Assembly (NCBI GenBank): GCA_903929315.1
Contig: CAIYUC010000026.1
Location: 1 to 37,099 of the forward strand
DNA: 37,099 bases
Direction: 5' to 3'
DNA from: an uncultured Bacteroidales bacterium
GTDB taxonomy: Bacteria > Bacteroidota > Bacteroidia > Bacteroidales > FEN-979
The translations under genes were made by a program, and so were the position numbers. Of the stretch, positions 8,548 to 17,175 are shown piece by piece. Under the pieces are notes generated by a model. It worked only from the letters and a program-made list of their open reading frames with translations. It was not told where the DNA came from and ran no database searches. Position 1 is the stretch's first letter; each line of letters begins with the position of its first letter.

Positions 8548-9306
8548 TTATCCAAACCTCCCTGTAATATAGTCCTCTGTCTGTTTCTTTTCTGGGTTTG
8601 TAAATATCTTTTTGGTTTTTCCGAACTCGATCAATTCCCCTATATAGAAGAAGCCGGTGTAATCGCTCACTCTTGCTGCCTGCTGCATATTATGGGTAAC
8701 GATAATGATCGTATAAAGTTCTTTCAAATGGAATATCAGTTCTTCTATTTTCGAGGTGGATATCGGGTCCAGCGCACTGGCCGGCTCATCCATTAAAATG
8801 ATCTCCGGATTGACTGCAAGCGTACGCGCAATACAAAGTCTTTGCTGCTGTCCACCGGATAGTCCAAGTGCAGAATCGTGCAAACGGTCTTTCACTTCAT
8901 CCCATATTGCAGCTCTTTTAAGCGAAGTTTCAACGATTTCCTTCAATTGTTTATGGTCCCTTATGCCATTTATTTTCGGTCCATACGCCACATTTTCAAA
9001 AATCGATTTGGCAAAAGGATTCGATTTCTGAAAGACCATCCCGATTTTTTTCCTGAGGTTAACGACATCCACCTGTTTATCGTAAATATTAAAGTCATCG
9101 ATAAGGATTTCACCTGTGATCCTTACGCCGGGGATAAGGTCATTCATCCGGTTCAGGCTCCGTAAGAAGGTGGATTTCCCACATCCTGATGGTCCGATAA
9201 GTGCAGTGACCTGTTTCGAAAGAATATCCATCGAGACTGAATTCAATGCCATTTTTTTACCATAGTATAGTGTAATATTCTTTACTTTAATTTTTCCTTC
9301 TTTCAT
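8548..9306 (-). CDS. pstB: Phosphate ABC transporter ATP-binding protein PstB
   Basis: A 252-residue ABC ATPase that powers high-affinity phosphate import with the PstA/PstC channel. Seen: Walker [10 protein letters not shown] (about 38-46), the Q-loop region [10 protein letters not shown], the ABC signature LSGGQQQRL (about 149-157), Walker [13 protein letters not shown], and the H-switch [29 protein letters not shown] is typical of PstB within the ABC superfamily. It starts 27 bp after pstA and is part of the same leftward operon. Confidence 0.96.
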   Translation of the reverse strand: MKEGKIKVKNITLYYGKKMALNSVSMDILSKQVTALIGPSGCGKSTFLRSLNRMNDLIPGVRITGEILIDDFNIYDKQVDVVNLRKKIGMVFQKSNPFAKSIFENVAYGPKINGIRDHKQLKEIVETSLKRAAIWDEVKDRLHDSALGLSGGQQQRLCIARTLAVNPEIILMDEPASALDPISTSKIEELIFHLKELYTIIIVTHNMQQAARVSDYTGFFYIGELIEFGKTKKIFTNPEKKQTEDYITGRFG

Positions 9307-9333
9307 CGATCAAAGAGTTCCTGTTAATAATTA

Positions 9334-10230
9334 TCAATGAGCCCTTCTTAATCTGGCCCGGATAATAACCGCTGTGAAATTCAATATAAAGGTAAGCATT
9401 AAAAGCACGAGTGTAGTAGCAAATTGAATCGGTAACGTCTGGTCGACATTGGTTGATTGTGTGGACATTATATAAATATGATAGCCCAGCGACATGAACT
9501 GGTCGCTTACGGAAGTAGGTAAGGTGGCGAGGTAATAAGCCGCTCCTGTAAATAATATGGGAGCTACCTCCCCTGCTCCCAGCGATATAGCAAGGATTGT
9601 GCCGGTAAGGATCCCTGATCTTGCACCTGGTAATACTACCTTAAGGATCGTTTGCCATTTCGTGGCTCCTAAAGCAAGGCTTGCTTCGCGCAGTTCCCGT
9701 GGGACAGCCTTCATGGATTCTTCCACAGAAACAATGACAACCGGCAGGGTCAATAATGCCATTGTCATGCTGGCCCACAATATATTCGGCTGGGCCCATT
9801 TTAACTGGCCTCCCAGAAATACATGGTCCATACCATTGCCAACAAACTTGATAAAAAATCCCAAGCCGAATAATCCGAAAATGATGGAAGGAACCATAGC
9901 CAGGGTCTTTACGGCAAATCCGACCATTTTCGCAAGAATTGAATTCGCTTTTGCATATTCTGTCAGGTATATCGCAGTAATCGTTCCAAAAGGGACGGCA
10001 GCAACCGACATGATTATTACCATCAAGGCTGTTCCGAAGAGGGCCGGAAAAATACCTCCTTTTGTCATCCCATCTTCAGGAAATGTGGATAAAAATTTCC
10101 ATGACATCTGATGCTTACCACCAACAATAATTACAATCAGGATAACGATGATGATGGCAATAATGAGGACAACCGAAAATGCAGTAGCTCCAACCATTAT
10201 TCCACCGGTAAGTCTGTTTAGCTTTTTCAT
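9334..10230 (-). CDS. pstA: Phosphate ABC transporter permease PstA
   Basis: A 298-residue inner-membrane permease with about six hydrophobic spans. The cytoplasmic EAA loop that docks with PstB reads LREASLALGATKWQTILKVV (about 188-207), followed by LPGARSGI. The early LSTFPEDGMTKGGIFPALFGT stretch is typical of PstA. Its start overlaps the end of pstC by 4 bp (10227-10230), implying translational coupling and equal amounts of the two channel halves. Length is normal. Confidence 0.94.
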   Translation of the reverse strand: MKKLNRLTGGIMVGATAFSVVLIIAIIIVILIVIIVGGKHQMSWKFLSTFPEDGMTKGGIFPALFGTALMVIIMSVAAVPFGTITAIYLTEYAKANSILAKMVGFAVKTLAMVPSIIFGLFGLGFFIKFVGNGMDHVFLGGQLKWAQPNILWASMTMALLTLPVVIVSVEESMKAVPRELREASLALGATKWQTILKVVLPGARSGILTGTILAISLGAGEVAPILFTGAAYYLATLPTSVSDQFMSLGYHIYIMSTQSTNVDQTLPIQFATTLVLLMLTFILNFTAVIIRARLRRAH

Positions 10231-11456
10231 GATATTCTACCCTGAAATCTTCTCATTAACCTTCCCTTGACGTAAAATTCAGCCAGCGCATTTATGCTGA
10301 AAGTAAAAATAAATAACAGTGAACCAATCAGGAATAGCACGTTGTAGTGTGTATCTCCAAAAACTACTTCAGCCATTTCAGCTCCGATAGTAGCAGATAA
10401 TGTTCGCACAGATTCAAATGGATTGATTGAAGTTAGCGCTGCGTTTCCGGTAGCCATTAAGGCAATCATGGTTTCACCGAAAATCCTGCCGATCCCAAGT
10501 AATACCGCGGCAAAGATACCCGGTGTTGCTGCCGGCAATGTAACGAAAAAAGCTGTCTGCCATTTCGATGCACCTAAGGCCAGGCTGGCCTCCTTATATG
10601 TTTCCGGTACAGCCGTCATAACATCTTCAGTGATGGTAAAAATAATCGGGATCGCAGCCAACGCCATGGCTATCCCACCAACAAACGCATTCAACCGGGT
10701 TGAATAACCAAAAACCTGCTGAAGGAAGGTAGCCATTACCATCAAAGCAAAAAACCCAACGACAACGGAAGGAAAACCGGCTAAAATTTCAATAGCCGGC
10801 TTTATGATCTCCTTCAACCATTTTGGTGAAAATGCTGCGGAGAAAAGCGCTGCAAGAATAGCCAACGGGGCCGCGAACAGAATACCGATAAGGGTTATCT
10901 TAATGGTACCAACGATCAGTGGCACCATTCCATATCTCGGAACATCAGATACAGGCATCCAGACTTTCCCAAACAATCCTTTTAAGGTGACCCTGTCAGG
11001 TGAAAAAGGTACTACCCTATCGCTTCGCCCGGATAAACGGTCATCTTCCTTAACCTCTTCCGACGTTCTCCCGGCTGTCTGCGCACTGTCCGCTGCTAAA
11101 CCGTACCTTTCCTGTTTTGGTTCTTCACTGCCCGTATATCGTTCCTGTTTATTGTCTGCCGTTTTACTTGCCTCCCCTTTGTATTTTTCAGGCAAACCAG
11201 ACAACGTCGATTGTGTCTTCCGGTCAGCGGCTGACCTGAAGATCGGAAGCGTTTCCTTGAAAACAAATACAAAAATCAGTACGATAATGGTGATCGAAAG
11301 AAAGGCTACTCCTGTTATTATTTTCTCAGAGAGGAATTCAGAAAGCCGGAGTTTCTTTTTCAAAGTACCCTGGCTGAAGACGAAGTCATTTTTATCTATC
11401 CGGACTTCCGGGGAAGCAGGTTGTTGGGGAAGGGGATCTAAAGATTCATCATGCAT
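10227..11456 (-). CDS. pstC: Phosphate ABC transporter permease PstC with a long periplasmic insert
   Basis: Partner channel subunit to PstA. Seen: a cytoplasmic N-terminal tail (1-43), TM1 (about 46-67), then a polar insert (about 77-155), then the conserved region starting at KVWMPVSDVPRYGMVPLIVG and the remaining membrane spans with the EAA loop EASLALGASKWQTAFFV. At 409 residues it is about 100 longer than typical PstC. The excess is the insert between TM1 and TM2, facing the periplasm where PstS docks. The insert is rich in Lys, Glu, Ser and Arg and repeats KQERY twice (103-107 and 114-118). Identity as PstC is firm from the family core and operon position; the role of the insert is unknown. 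Confidence 0.93.
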   Translation of the reverse strand: MHDESLDPLPQQPASPEVRIDKNDFVFSQGTLKKKLRLSEFLSEKIITGVAFLSITIIVLIFVFVFKETLPIFRSAADRKTQSTLSGLPEKYKGEASKTADNKQERYTGSEEPKQERYGLAADSAQTAGRTSEEVKEDDRLSGRSDRVVPFSPDRVTLKGLFGKVWMPVSDVPRYGMVPLIVGTIKITLIGILFAAPLAILAALFSAAFSPKWLKEIIKPAIEILAGFPSVVVGFFALMVMATFLQQVFGYSTRLNAFVGGIAMALAAIPIIFTITEDVMTAVPETYKEASLALGASKWQTAFFVTLPAATPGIFAAVLLGIGRIFGETMIALMATGNAALTSINPFESVRTLSATIGAEMAEVVFGDTHYNVLFLIGSLLFIFTFSINALAEFYVKGRLMRRFQGRIS

Positions 11457-11538
11457 AAAAATTGTGTCTTTGCTACTTTGAAGTAAAGAATAAATTGGTA
11501 TTAACCATAGAGCAAGCTTCTTTGAATTTAATCACAAA

Positions 11539-11568
11539 AACTCACCCCCTCAATGGCGGGGGTGAGTT
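11539..11568 (-). terminator. Strong hairpin between pstS and pstC (attenuator or 3' stabiliser)
   Basis: A perfect 11-bp stem, AACTCACCCCC (11539-11549) pairing with GGGGGTGAGTT (11558-11568), with an 8-nt loop. Read on the operon (minus) strand it is followed by a short T-run. It lies in the 166-bp gap after pstS and before pstC, where a partial terminator or RNA-stabilising hairpin would raise PstS over the membrane subunits. Confidence 0.65.
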
Positions 11569-11622
11569 CATTAAAAACCAGGTTTTGAAGATAACCTCTT
11601 TAAAACCACTTATTACTAACCC

Positions 11623-12462
11623 CTACTTAACCGGAAAATAACCCAGATCGACCACTAATTTTTGTCCTTCCGGACCAAGAATCCAGTCAATGTAATTCTT
11701 TATGTCACCGGTAGGCCGGTTCCTCAGATACATGTATAAATATCTGCTGATCGGATAAGTACCGTTTTTAATTGTTTCGGCTGATGCAGGATAGGCCGTA
11801 CTTTTATCGTCTTTTTTCACATTACAACGTTTTACACCGACTGCATAAGCAGCGCCACCATAACCTATACCATATTTATCATTCTTCACTGCATTGACTA
11901 CTGCGGCTGTCCCGGGAAGTGTCTGGCAACTGGTTGCATAATCTCCTTTGACGACATTTTCCTGGAAGAAAACATAGGTACCTGAACTGTTTTCACGACC
12001 ATACAACTTGATATCGGAATTAGGTCCTCCAACATCTTTCCAGTTTTTTATTGCTCCGGAAAAAATTCCGCTTAACTGTTTTATACTCAGTTCTTTTATG
12101 GGATTGGATTCATTCAGATAAATTGTAATTCCGTCTTTTGCACAAGGGATCTCAATTCCTAATGAACCATACCGGTCTTTCAGCTTATCAATTTCCGAGC
12201 TTTTCATAGGACGACTTGCATTACAAATATCAGTAGATCCATTGATTAAAGCCGATATCCCTGTTCCTGAACCTCCGCCTGTAACCTGCAAAATTACTTC
12301 AGGATGAGCTTTCATATACACTTCAGCCCATTTTTGGGCCAGGATTACCATGGTATCCGAACCTTTGATGGTGATCTTTTTGGGTGCAGGCATAAAGGCA
12401 AAGATGATCATTGCCAAGACTATAGCACCCACTATTCTGAAAATATTTTTTGACTTTTTCAT
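11623..12462 (-). CDS. pstS: Phosphate-binding protein PstS
   Basis: A 279-residue periplasmic solute-binding protein that delivers phosphate to PstCAB. Seen: an N-terminal hydrophobic export segment (about 9-24) without a clear lipobox cysteine, then phosphate-loop motifs IKGSDTM, TGGGSGTGI, CNASRPM and GRENSSGTYVFF. The length suits the short PstS class. It begins 32 bp after the porin stop, so the two are cotranscribed from the Pho-type promoter at 14057-14123, and is followed by the hairpin at 11539-11568. The N-terminus could be a retained anchor rather than a cleaved signal. Confidence 0.94.
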   Translation of the reverse strand: MKKSKNIFRIVGAIVLAMIIFAFMPAPKKITIKGSDTMVILAQKWAEVYMKAHPEVILQVTGGGSGTGISALINGSTDICNASRPMKSSEIDKLKDRYGSLGIEIPCAKDGITIYLNESNPIKELSIKQLSGIFSGAIKNWKDVGGPNSDIKLYGRENSSGTYVFFQENVVKGDYATSCQTLPGTAAVVNAVKNDKYGIGYGGAAYAVGVKRCNVKKDDKSTAYPASAETIKNGTYPISRYLYMYLRNRPTGDIKNYIDWILGPEGQKLVVDLGYFPVK

Positions 12463-12494
12463 AACAAATATTTTTAAGTTGATTATTTAATGTC

Positions 12495-14033
12495 TTAGAA
12501 TTTTGCCTGGAGACGAATGGTAAGGATATTCGCTTTAATCAGGTTACTGTAATCTGTTGTTCCTCCAACCCCTCCGGTCACTGTATAAGATGGGTTTACA
12601 TAGCCGACCGTATTTCCTTTTTTATCTGTAAATGATCCGACCTTTTCATTCATTGGAATATCATAAGCAATGCCTAACCTGATATTATCAGTGATGTAAT
12701 AATTATAGCAAAAACCCAGGGTCCCATAAGCAATATCGGCAGTTCCGCTTTTATACTGACTGTTCATAACGGTGGTAGTGGTAGTGGTGTTGATGATCAC
12801 CGGATCATTCCCTGTTGTAACAGTTTTCGTCGAGGTAGTAGTTAAGTTTTTGCCATATACTGCAGTATTACCGATATCATTACCTGAAATTTTAGTATTG
12901 GGATCATAATAATCCCAACGGATTGAGATCTGGTGGCGTTTCCCGATATTCTTGATCAGGTATACATAATATCCTGAAAAATTACGGATAATATCAGGTC
13001 TGAAGGATGTCGTTTTTGTTGACAAGGTTGACATTGTCAGGCTATCATTGGTCTTGTTAAAAGCAAAAGTGGTAGGATTGTTGACCGTTGTGGTGCTGCT
13101 GAAACCGGGGTAAGCATTTGTCCCCATAATATATTCACCTTTCAATGTCAGACCACCCAGAATGTCCATATATAACTGAGCTTCAAAACCAACCCAGTTC
13201 CTGTTCAATGATGAACCAACCTTAACGGTTTTATCGAGTGTATAATCGGATTTGAGGACCGTATCCACGGTTGCCCTCAGGAACCCAATATATGTATGAG
13301 CGCCGATCGTCAGACCGCCAAAGTTTCCAAGTTTGAAAGCATAGGTAAGACGTGCCATGATATCCTTTGAATTATCAAAATCTTTATTGTCAGGATTGAT
13401 ATTGGCTCCGGTTGCATCCGTAATGGTCATGTTATCATTACCGTTGAAAACAGCTAATTGGAATTTTAAAGGAATTTTTGGCGGAGTAAATTCAAGTTTT
13501 GCACCAATCGCGTATTCACCAGGATAAATGGACGTGATTACCCTTGAACGCTCAAGGTTTTCAAGATCAGATGAAGAGTACTCCACTTCATAATTAGGAC
13601 GGTTAAACTTACCGGCCCATAATGAAAAGGATTTTAACCATGGTTCATTGAGGCGTGCATAAGCTTCCTTAATAACAAAATTACTCGGTTGAAAATCCGG
13701 CTGAAGAACAAAAGCAACTCCCGTAGAAGGTTCATACTGCAACTTGAACCTGGCTCTGCGAATTTGAAAATAATTTGAGGGATATACTGAACCCTGCTCA
13801 AAATGCTGCCATTGAGCCTGCACATACCCGGAAATTTTTATTTTCGTCAGTTTTGAAAGATCCGCCTCTGCATTGGTAATACGGTCTTCAACGCCTGATA
13901 CCCGGTCCCTCAGGGTGGTCACCTGTGGAGCTAAAGTATCCGTACCGGACTGAGAATATACTGGTTTTACTAATGCCAACGGGACCAGTAAACCAATGGA
14001 TAAAATAAACTTGGTAAAAGTTTTTCTTTTCAT
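12495..14033 (-). CDS. Phosphate-selective outer-membrane porin (OprO/OprP family)
   Basis: Predicted outer-membrane channel feeding phosphate to PstS. The ATG at 14033 gives 512 residues starting MKRKTFTKF, with a signal peptide ending near PVYSQ; the longer frame to 14087 runs into the promoter region and is rejected. After the signal comes a short coiled-coil-like stretch (LRDRVSGVEDRITNAEADL), then a beta-barrel domain opening with KISGYVQAQWQHF and showing IRRARFKLQYEP, both typical of OprO/OprP-type porins. Repeated aromatic-ended beta segments follow, and the protein ends in an aromatic residue (LQAKF), the usual outer-membrane barrel signature. As first gene of the pst operon its substrate is very probably phosphate or polyphosphate. 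Confidence 0.88.
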   Translation of the reverse strand: MKRKTFTKFILSIGLLVPLALVKPVYSQSGTDTLAPQVTTLRDRVSGVEDRITNAEADLSKLTKIKISGYVQAQWQHFEQGSVYPSNYFQIRRARFKLQYEPSTGVAFVLQPDFQPSNFVIKEAYARLNEPWLKSFSLWAGKFNRPNYEVEYSSSDLENLERSRVITSIYPGEYAIGAKLEFTPPKIPLKFQLAVFNGNDNMTITDATGANINPDNKDFDNSKDIMARLTYAFKLGNFGGLTIGAHTYIGFLRATVDTVLKSDYTLDKTVKVGSSLNRNWVGFEAQLYMDILGGLTLKGEYIMGTNAYPGFSSTTTVNNPTTFAFNKTNDSLTMSTLSTKTTSFRPDIIRNFSGYYVYLIKNIGKRHQISIRWDYYDPNTKISGNDIGNTAVYGKNLTTTSTKTVTTGNDPVIINTTTTTTVMNSQYKSGTADIAYGTLGFCYNYYITDNIRLGIAYDIPMNEKVGSFTDKKGNTVGYVNPSYTVTGGVGGTTDYSNLIKANILTIRLQAKF

Positions 14034-14056
14034 AGGGATTATAATTTTGGTTTCGG

Positions 14057-14123
14057 CAAAAGTAGATCGATGCGTTTTTAAACGCATTAATTGGGAATTA
14101 ACATAGTGTTAAATAATTGTTAA
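14057..14123 (-). promoter_or_regulatory. Pho-box promoter of the porin-pst operon
   Basis: On the minus strand, direct hexamers sit at an exact 11-bp period: TTAACA (14123-14118), TTAACA (14112-14107), TTAATT (14101-14096), TTAATG (14090-14085). Exactly 20 bp later comes the -7 box TACTTTTG (14064-14057), 23 bp before the start codon. TTAACA repeats with 5-bp spacers match the Bacillus PhoP consensus. The spacer holds an inverted repeat, ATGCGTTT (14070-14077) and AAACGCAT (14080-14087). Confidence 0.75.
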
Positions 14124-14140
14124 CGGATGCCGGATATTCG

Positions 14141-14247
14141 ATTACGAATTACGGATTACGAATTACGAATTGTGGTTTTCGCTATTTCGCTAATTCGCAG
14201 TTTCGCTACTTATTTAATGGCCTGAAGCCTGTAAGCCTTATGCCTTA
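14141..14247. repeat. Three consecutive short-period arrays (7, 8 and 7 bp)
   Basis: First array (14141-14175): heptads ATTACGA, ATTACGG, ATTACGA, ATTACGA, ATTGTGG. Second (14176-14207): octads TTTTCGCT, ATTTCGCT, AATTCGCA, GTTTCGCT. Third (14220-14247): heptads GCCTGAA, GCCTGTA, AGCCTTA, TGCCTTA. The third overlaps the end of the GH13 gene, whose last two codons and stop fall within it. Confidence 0.7.
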
Positions 14248-15845
14248 TAAACAGATACTTCAAACGGGAATATCCACAGGTTCTGAAAATAAAAAATCTC
14301 TTCATACTTTCTGTGAGTCGAAAATAAAACGCATCCAAAGTTATGTTCCGCCAGGAATATTCGTTTTTTCCTGCCGGTAAAATTCAGCACTACCACGATA
14401 CGCTCTTCATTATGAATACGTGCAAATGCCAGGATTCCATGTTGGCCAGCAATCAATGGAACCCATCGACCTTGCTGAAGAGCAATATGACTTTTATGTA
14501 TTTTGATAAGCATGCGATAGAAATTAAGGATTGAGTTCTTATCCTTTTCCTGGTTTTCAACGTTTCGTTTTAATGCGTCAGCATTTACAGGCAGCCATGG
14601 ATTCCCTGCAGTAAACCCTGTATTTTTACCGGAATTCCATTGCATAGGTGTTCGCGCTTTGTCCCTTCCTGAGAAGAATGGCCAGAAACGTTTTCCAAGC
14701 GGATCCTGAATATCACGATATTTGATTTTCGCATTCCGCATTCCGATCTCTTCACCATAATAAATAAAGGGGGTTCCTTTCAGAGTAAGAAGGAGCGCTG
14801 CTGCTACTTTCGCTTTTTCAACTTTATTATGCCGCCAGGGGAATCGGTCGATACTGCGGAAAAGATCATGGTTTGACAATACATTACATGGCCAACCCTT
14901 TTCAGGAATATACCTGTAACCATCATTGATACACTCGTAATATTTCCTGGCACTCCAATGACGGAAGATCAGGGAAAAATCAAAAGCCATGTGCATTCCA
15001 CTTCCATTCGAAAGGTAGCTGGCTGCAATTTTAGAATTTCCGGGTGGCAAAGTATATATCTCACCAACAATCACCCGGTTGTCATATTGATCAACCAATT
15101 TCCTCAGTTCTCTGACAATCTTATGCGATTTGGGTCGGTTTCTGGTAAAAATATGCCGCTGAAATACAGGTATTCCAAAAAAATACGGGTTATTGCGGAA
15201 TTTTTTATCCTTTACAATAAAATTAATGACATCCAGACGGAATCCATCTACTCCAATATCCAGCCAGAATTTTACTTCCGTAAAGAAAGCTTCAGAAAGA
15301 GCAGGATTCCTCCAATTCAAATCAGGTTGCTCTTTAAAAAATGAGTGACAATAATATTGGCCCGTTGTCTCATCCAGTTCCCAGGCGCTACCTCCTACCG
15401 TTGTTTTCCAGTTATTCGGAGGGCCACTCTTATTTCCATCTTTCCAGATATACCAATTCCGTTTTGGATTTTCTTTTGAGGCCATGGATTCCAGGAACCA
15501 CGGATGCTGATCTGAAGTATGGTTGAGAATCATATCGGAAATTACCCTGATACCAAGACCATGAGCTTTGTCAATCAACATTTTAAAATCATCCATGGTC
15601 CCATAAACGGGATCTATTTCCCTGTAGTCCGATACATCATATCCGAAATCAACCATTGGGGATAAGAAGACAGGTGACAACCAAATTCCATCAACACCCA
15701 GGTCTGATAAATAATTCAACTTACTAATGATACCCTGAATGTCGCCGACCCCGTCACCATTGGAGTCCATGAAGCTCCGGGGATAGATATGATAGATAAC
15801 TCCATGTTTCCACCAAATCCATGGCTCAGGTTGCTGATGTTCCAT
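14238..15845 (-). CDS. GH13 alpha-glucosidase (oligo-1,6-glucosidase-like)
   Basis: A 535-residue cytoplasmic GH13 enzyme hydrolysing alpha-glucosidic bonds. Seen: a (beta/alpha)8 barrel opening with GVIYHIYPRSFMDSNGDGVG, region I DMILNHTS (104-111), catalytic nucleophile Asp205 in GFRLDVINF, acid/base Glu262 in VIVGEIYT, and the NHD triplet 325-327 holding the transition-state Asp327. No signal peptide. VGDI in the Ca-binding-like loop and the lack of accessory domains fit the oligo-1,6-glucosidase/alpha-glucosidase subgroup; trehalose-6-phosphate hydrolase or sucrose phosphorylase-like activity cannot be excluded. It starts inside the end of the upstream GT4 gene (20-bp overlap), so the two are translationally coupled and probably share a pathway. 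The last codons lie in a heptad array. Confidence 0.88.
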   Translation of the reverse strand: MEHQQPEPWIWWKHGVIYHIYPRSFMDSNGDGVGDIQGIISKLNYLSDLGVDGIWLSPVFLSPMVDFGYDVSDYREIDPVYGTMDDFKMLIDKAHGLGIRVISDMILNHTSDQHPWFLESMASKENPKRNWYIWKDGNKSGPPNNWKTTVGGSAWELDETTGQYYCHSFFKEQPDLNWRNPALSEAFFTEVKFWLDIGVDGFRLDVINFIVKDKKFRNNPYFFGIPVFQRHIFTRNRPKSHKIVRELRKLVDQYDNRVIVGEIYTLPPGNSKIAASYLSNGSGMHMAFDFSLIFRHWSARKYYECINDGYRYIPEKGWPCNVLSNHDLFRSIDRFPWRHNKVEKAKVAAALLLTLKGTPFIYYGEEIGMRNAKIKYRDIQDPLGKRFWPFFSGRDKARTPMQWNSGKNTGFTAGNPWLPVNADALKRNVENQEKDKNSILNFYRMLIKIHKSHIALQQGRWVPLIAGQHGILAFARIHNEERIVVVLNFTGRKKRIFLAEHNFGCVLFSTHRKYEEIFYFQNLWIFPFEVSVYKA

Positions 15846-16983
15846 TTACAAGATGGGGAGTTTGAATTTCAATATCCTGTAACAATTGATTCAGGATTTT
15901 ATCGACGGTGTAATCATCAGCACGTTTAATTGCTGCCTCCTTAAAGGAATTCTGCAGGTTTTTATCAGAAAAATATTCAATGATCTGTTCACTCATTTCA
16001 TCAGGCGTTTCAACGAGAAATCCATTGATTGAATCCTGAATAATATCTTTTGGGCCTTTTGTATTATAGGCAATTACAGGTAAACCGCAACTCAAGGCTT
16101 CAAGGACGACACAGCTGAATGTATCGAAACGTGATGGGAGAATAAGCAGGTCAGCGGAAGCATAGATCTCCGACAATTTGTCGTGTTCGATCCATCCTGT
16201 ATATTCTGCCTCAGGAAAAGCCATTTTAAGGGCATTCTCCGAAGGACCTGTACCTGCAATAAGCATTCGCAGGTTGGGTATCCTTTCCCTGGCTTTCCTG
16301 AAAATTCCCGCCAATTCAAATACACCTTTTTCCTGGCTTATCCGACCGGTGAAAAGAATAACCGGTCCGTTTGCTTTGGAATTTGAATTCTCTGATTTAC
16401 TGCCATTCTGTGAAGAAAAAATCTCATCAGCCCAGTGTGCGGTCATCAGAATCCGTGAAGGATCGAATCGCATCAAATCGCCTGTTAGCCATTTTTGCTG
16501 ATCAGAATTAAGTACGAAAACATGATCGAACCTGTTATAATAAATACGCATAATACGTTGCAACCGATTCAGCCCAGCCTCTTCCATGGCCATGGCCTCC
16601 TTTGCAAAGCTGATCCAATCAGTATGCAGATAAAAATATGTTTTTACAGAATATAACTTCTTCAGGTATAATGCTGCAAGCCCCATCGGGCCTTCGGTTG
16701 AGCAAAGGATACGGCTATATTTCCTTTTAAGGAAAATCCGCCGAATGCTTATAAAATTAGGGATCCGGAGAGGTTGTTGCCGGTATAGTGGTATATTGAA
16801 TTCCGAAATAGGTTTCAGGACAATCAAATGACTGTCTGATTTCAGGGTGTTGCTGCAAACCATTATATCAACCGGTAAATCACGGTTCTTTATCTCCCGG
16901 TGCATGGCTTGCAATACCATAGAAACTCCATTATGATCTTCGAATGTATCGGTAAGCCAGAGCGCCCGGTTTTCCGTTTTCAT
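15826..16983 (-). CDS. GT4-family glycosyltransferase (possible diacylglycerol glycosyltransferase, Agt-like)
   Basis: A 385-residue GT-B glycosyltransferase. The N-terminal acceptor domain opens with ALWLTDTFEDHNGVSMVLQ, a Gly-Val turn common to family 4. The C-terminal donor domain shows FTGRISQEKGVFEL, LIAGTGPSEN and the nucleotide-sugar segment LILPSRFDTFSCVVLEALSC, where the conserved Glu sits in LEAL. No membrane span. It overlaps the downstream GH13 gene and diverges from a PlcP/LpxH-like phosphoesterase; between them lie two arrays of 11-bp-spaced TTAA hexamers. In Sinorhizobium, plcP and the GT4 gene agt act together to swap phospholipids for glycolipids under phosphate starvation. 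I infer a similar role; polysaccharide synthesis remains possible. Confidence 0.75.
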   Translation of the reverse strand: MKTENRALWLTDTFEDHNGVSMVLQAMHREIKNRDLPVDIMVCSNTLKSDSHLIVLKPISEFNIPLYRQQPLRIPNFISIRRIFLKRKYSRILCSTEGPMGLAALYLKKLYSVKTYFYLHTDWISFAKEAMAMEEAGLNRLQRIMRIYYNRFDHVFVLNSDQQKWLTGDLMRFDPSRILMTAHWADEIFSSQNGSKSENSNSKANGPVILFTGRISQEKGVFELAGIFRKARERIPNLRMLIAGTGPSENALKMAFPEAEYTGWIEHDKLSEIYASADLLILPSRFDTFSCVVLEALSCGLPVIAYNTKGPKDIIQDSINGFLVETPDEMSEQIIEYFSDKNLQNSFKEAAIKRADDYTVDKILNQLLQDIEIQTPHLVNGTSAT

Positions 16984-17034
16984 GGCAAAACATTTTAAGC
17001 TGCAAATGTCAGTATTAACACGACGAACTTTTAT

Positions 17035-17073
17035 ATGTTACTGAAATTTAATAGTTTGTTAACTTAAAATTAA
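17035..17073 (-). promoter_or_regulatory. Candidate Pho-type hexamer array facing the GT4-GH13 pair
   Basis: On the minus strand TTAATT (17073-17068), TTAACA (17062-17057) and TTAAAT (17051-17046) keep an 11-bp period; a poorer fourth, TAACAT, follows at 17040-17035. I do not find a TAnnTTTG box at 20 bp; the nearest, GACATTTG (17010-17003), is mis-spaced. So the operator is plausible and the promoter is not resolved. Confidence 0.4.
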
Positions 17074-17087
17074 TACCGGGGACCTCC

Positions 17088-17165
17088 TTAATAATTATTT
17101 AACTATTGCTTAATAATAATATAATGAGCTTTTTACATTTCTTATTTATAACGATTTTACTTTTG
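17088..17165 (+). promoter_or_regulatory. Pho-box promoter of the PlcP-like phosphoesterase
   Basis: Hexamers at an 11-bp period: TTAATA (17088), TTAACT (17099), TTAATA (17110), ATAATG (17121, one mismatch) and TTTACA (17132-17137). Exactly 20 bp later is the -7 box TACTTTTG (17158-17165), identical in sequence and spacing to the porin-pst promoter. The ATG follows only 10 bp after the box, so the transcript is probably leaderless or nearly so. Confidence 0.7.
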
Positions 17166-17175
17166 CAGCCAGATT

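Noticed and set aside
14070-14087. ATGCGTTT/AAACGCAT inverted repeat as the main operator of the pst operon
   Set aside because: It falls in the 20-bp spacer and has no counterpart at the other three promoters, so the direct TTAA repeats explain the data better; a secondary role remains possible.
14034-14087. Longer porin N-terminus starting at 14087
   Set aside because: It would place the start codon inside the Pho-type promoter and put 18 residues before a proper signal peptide.
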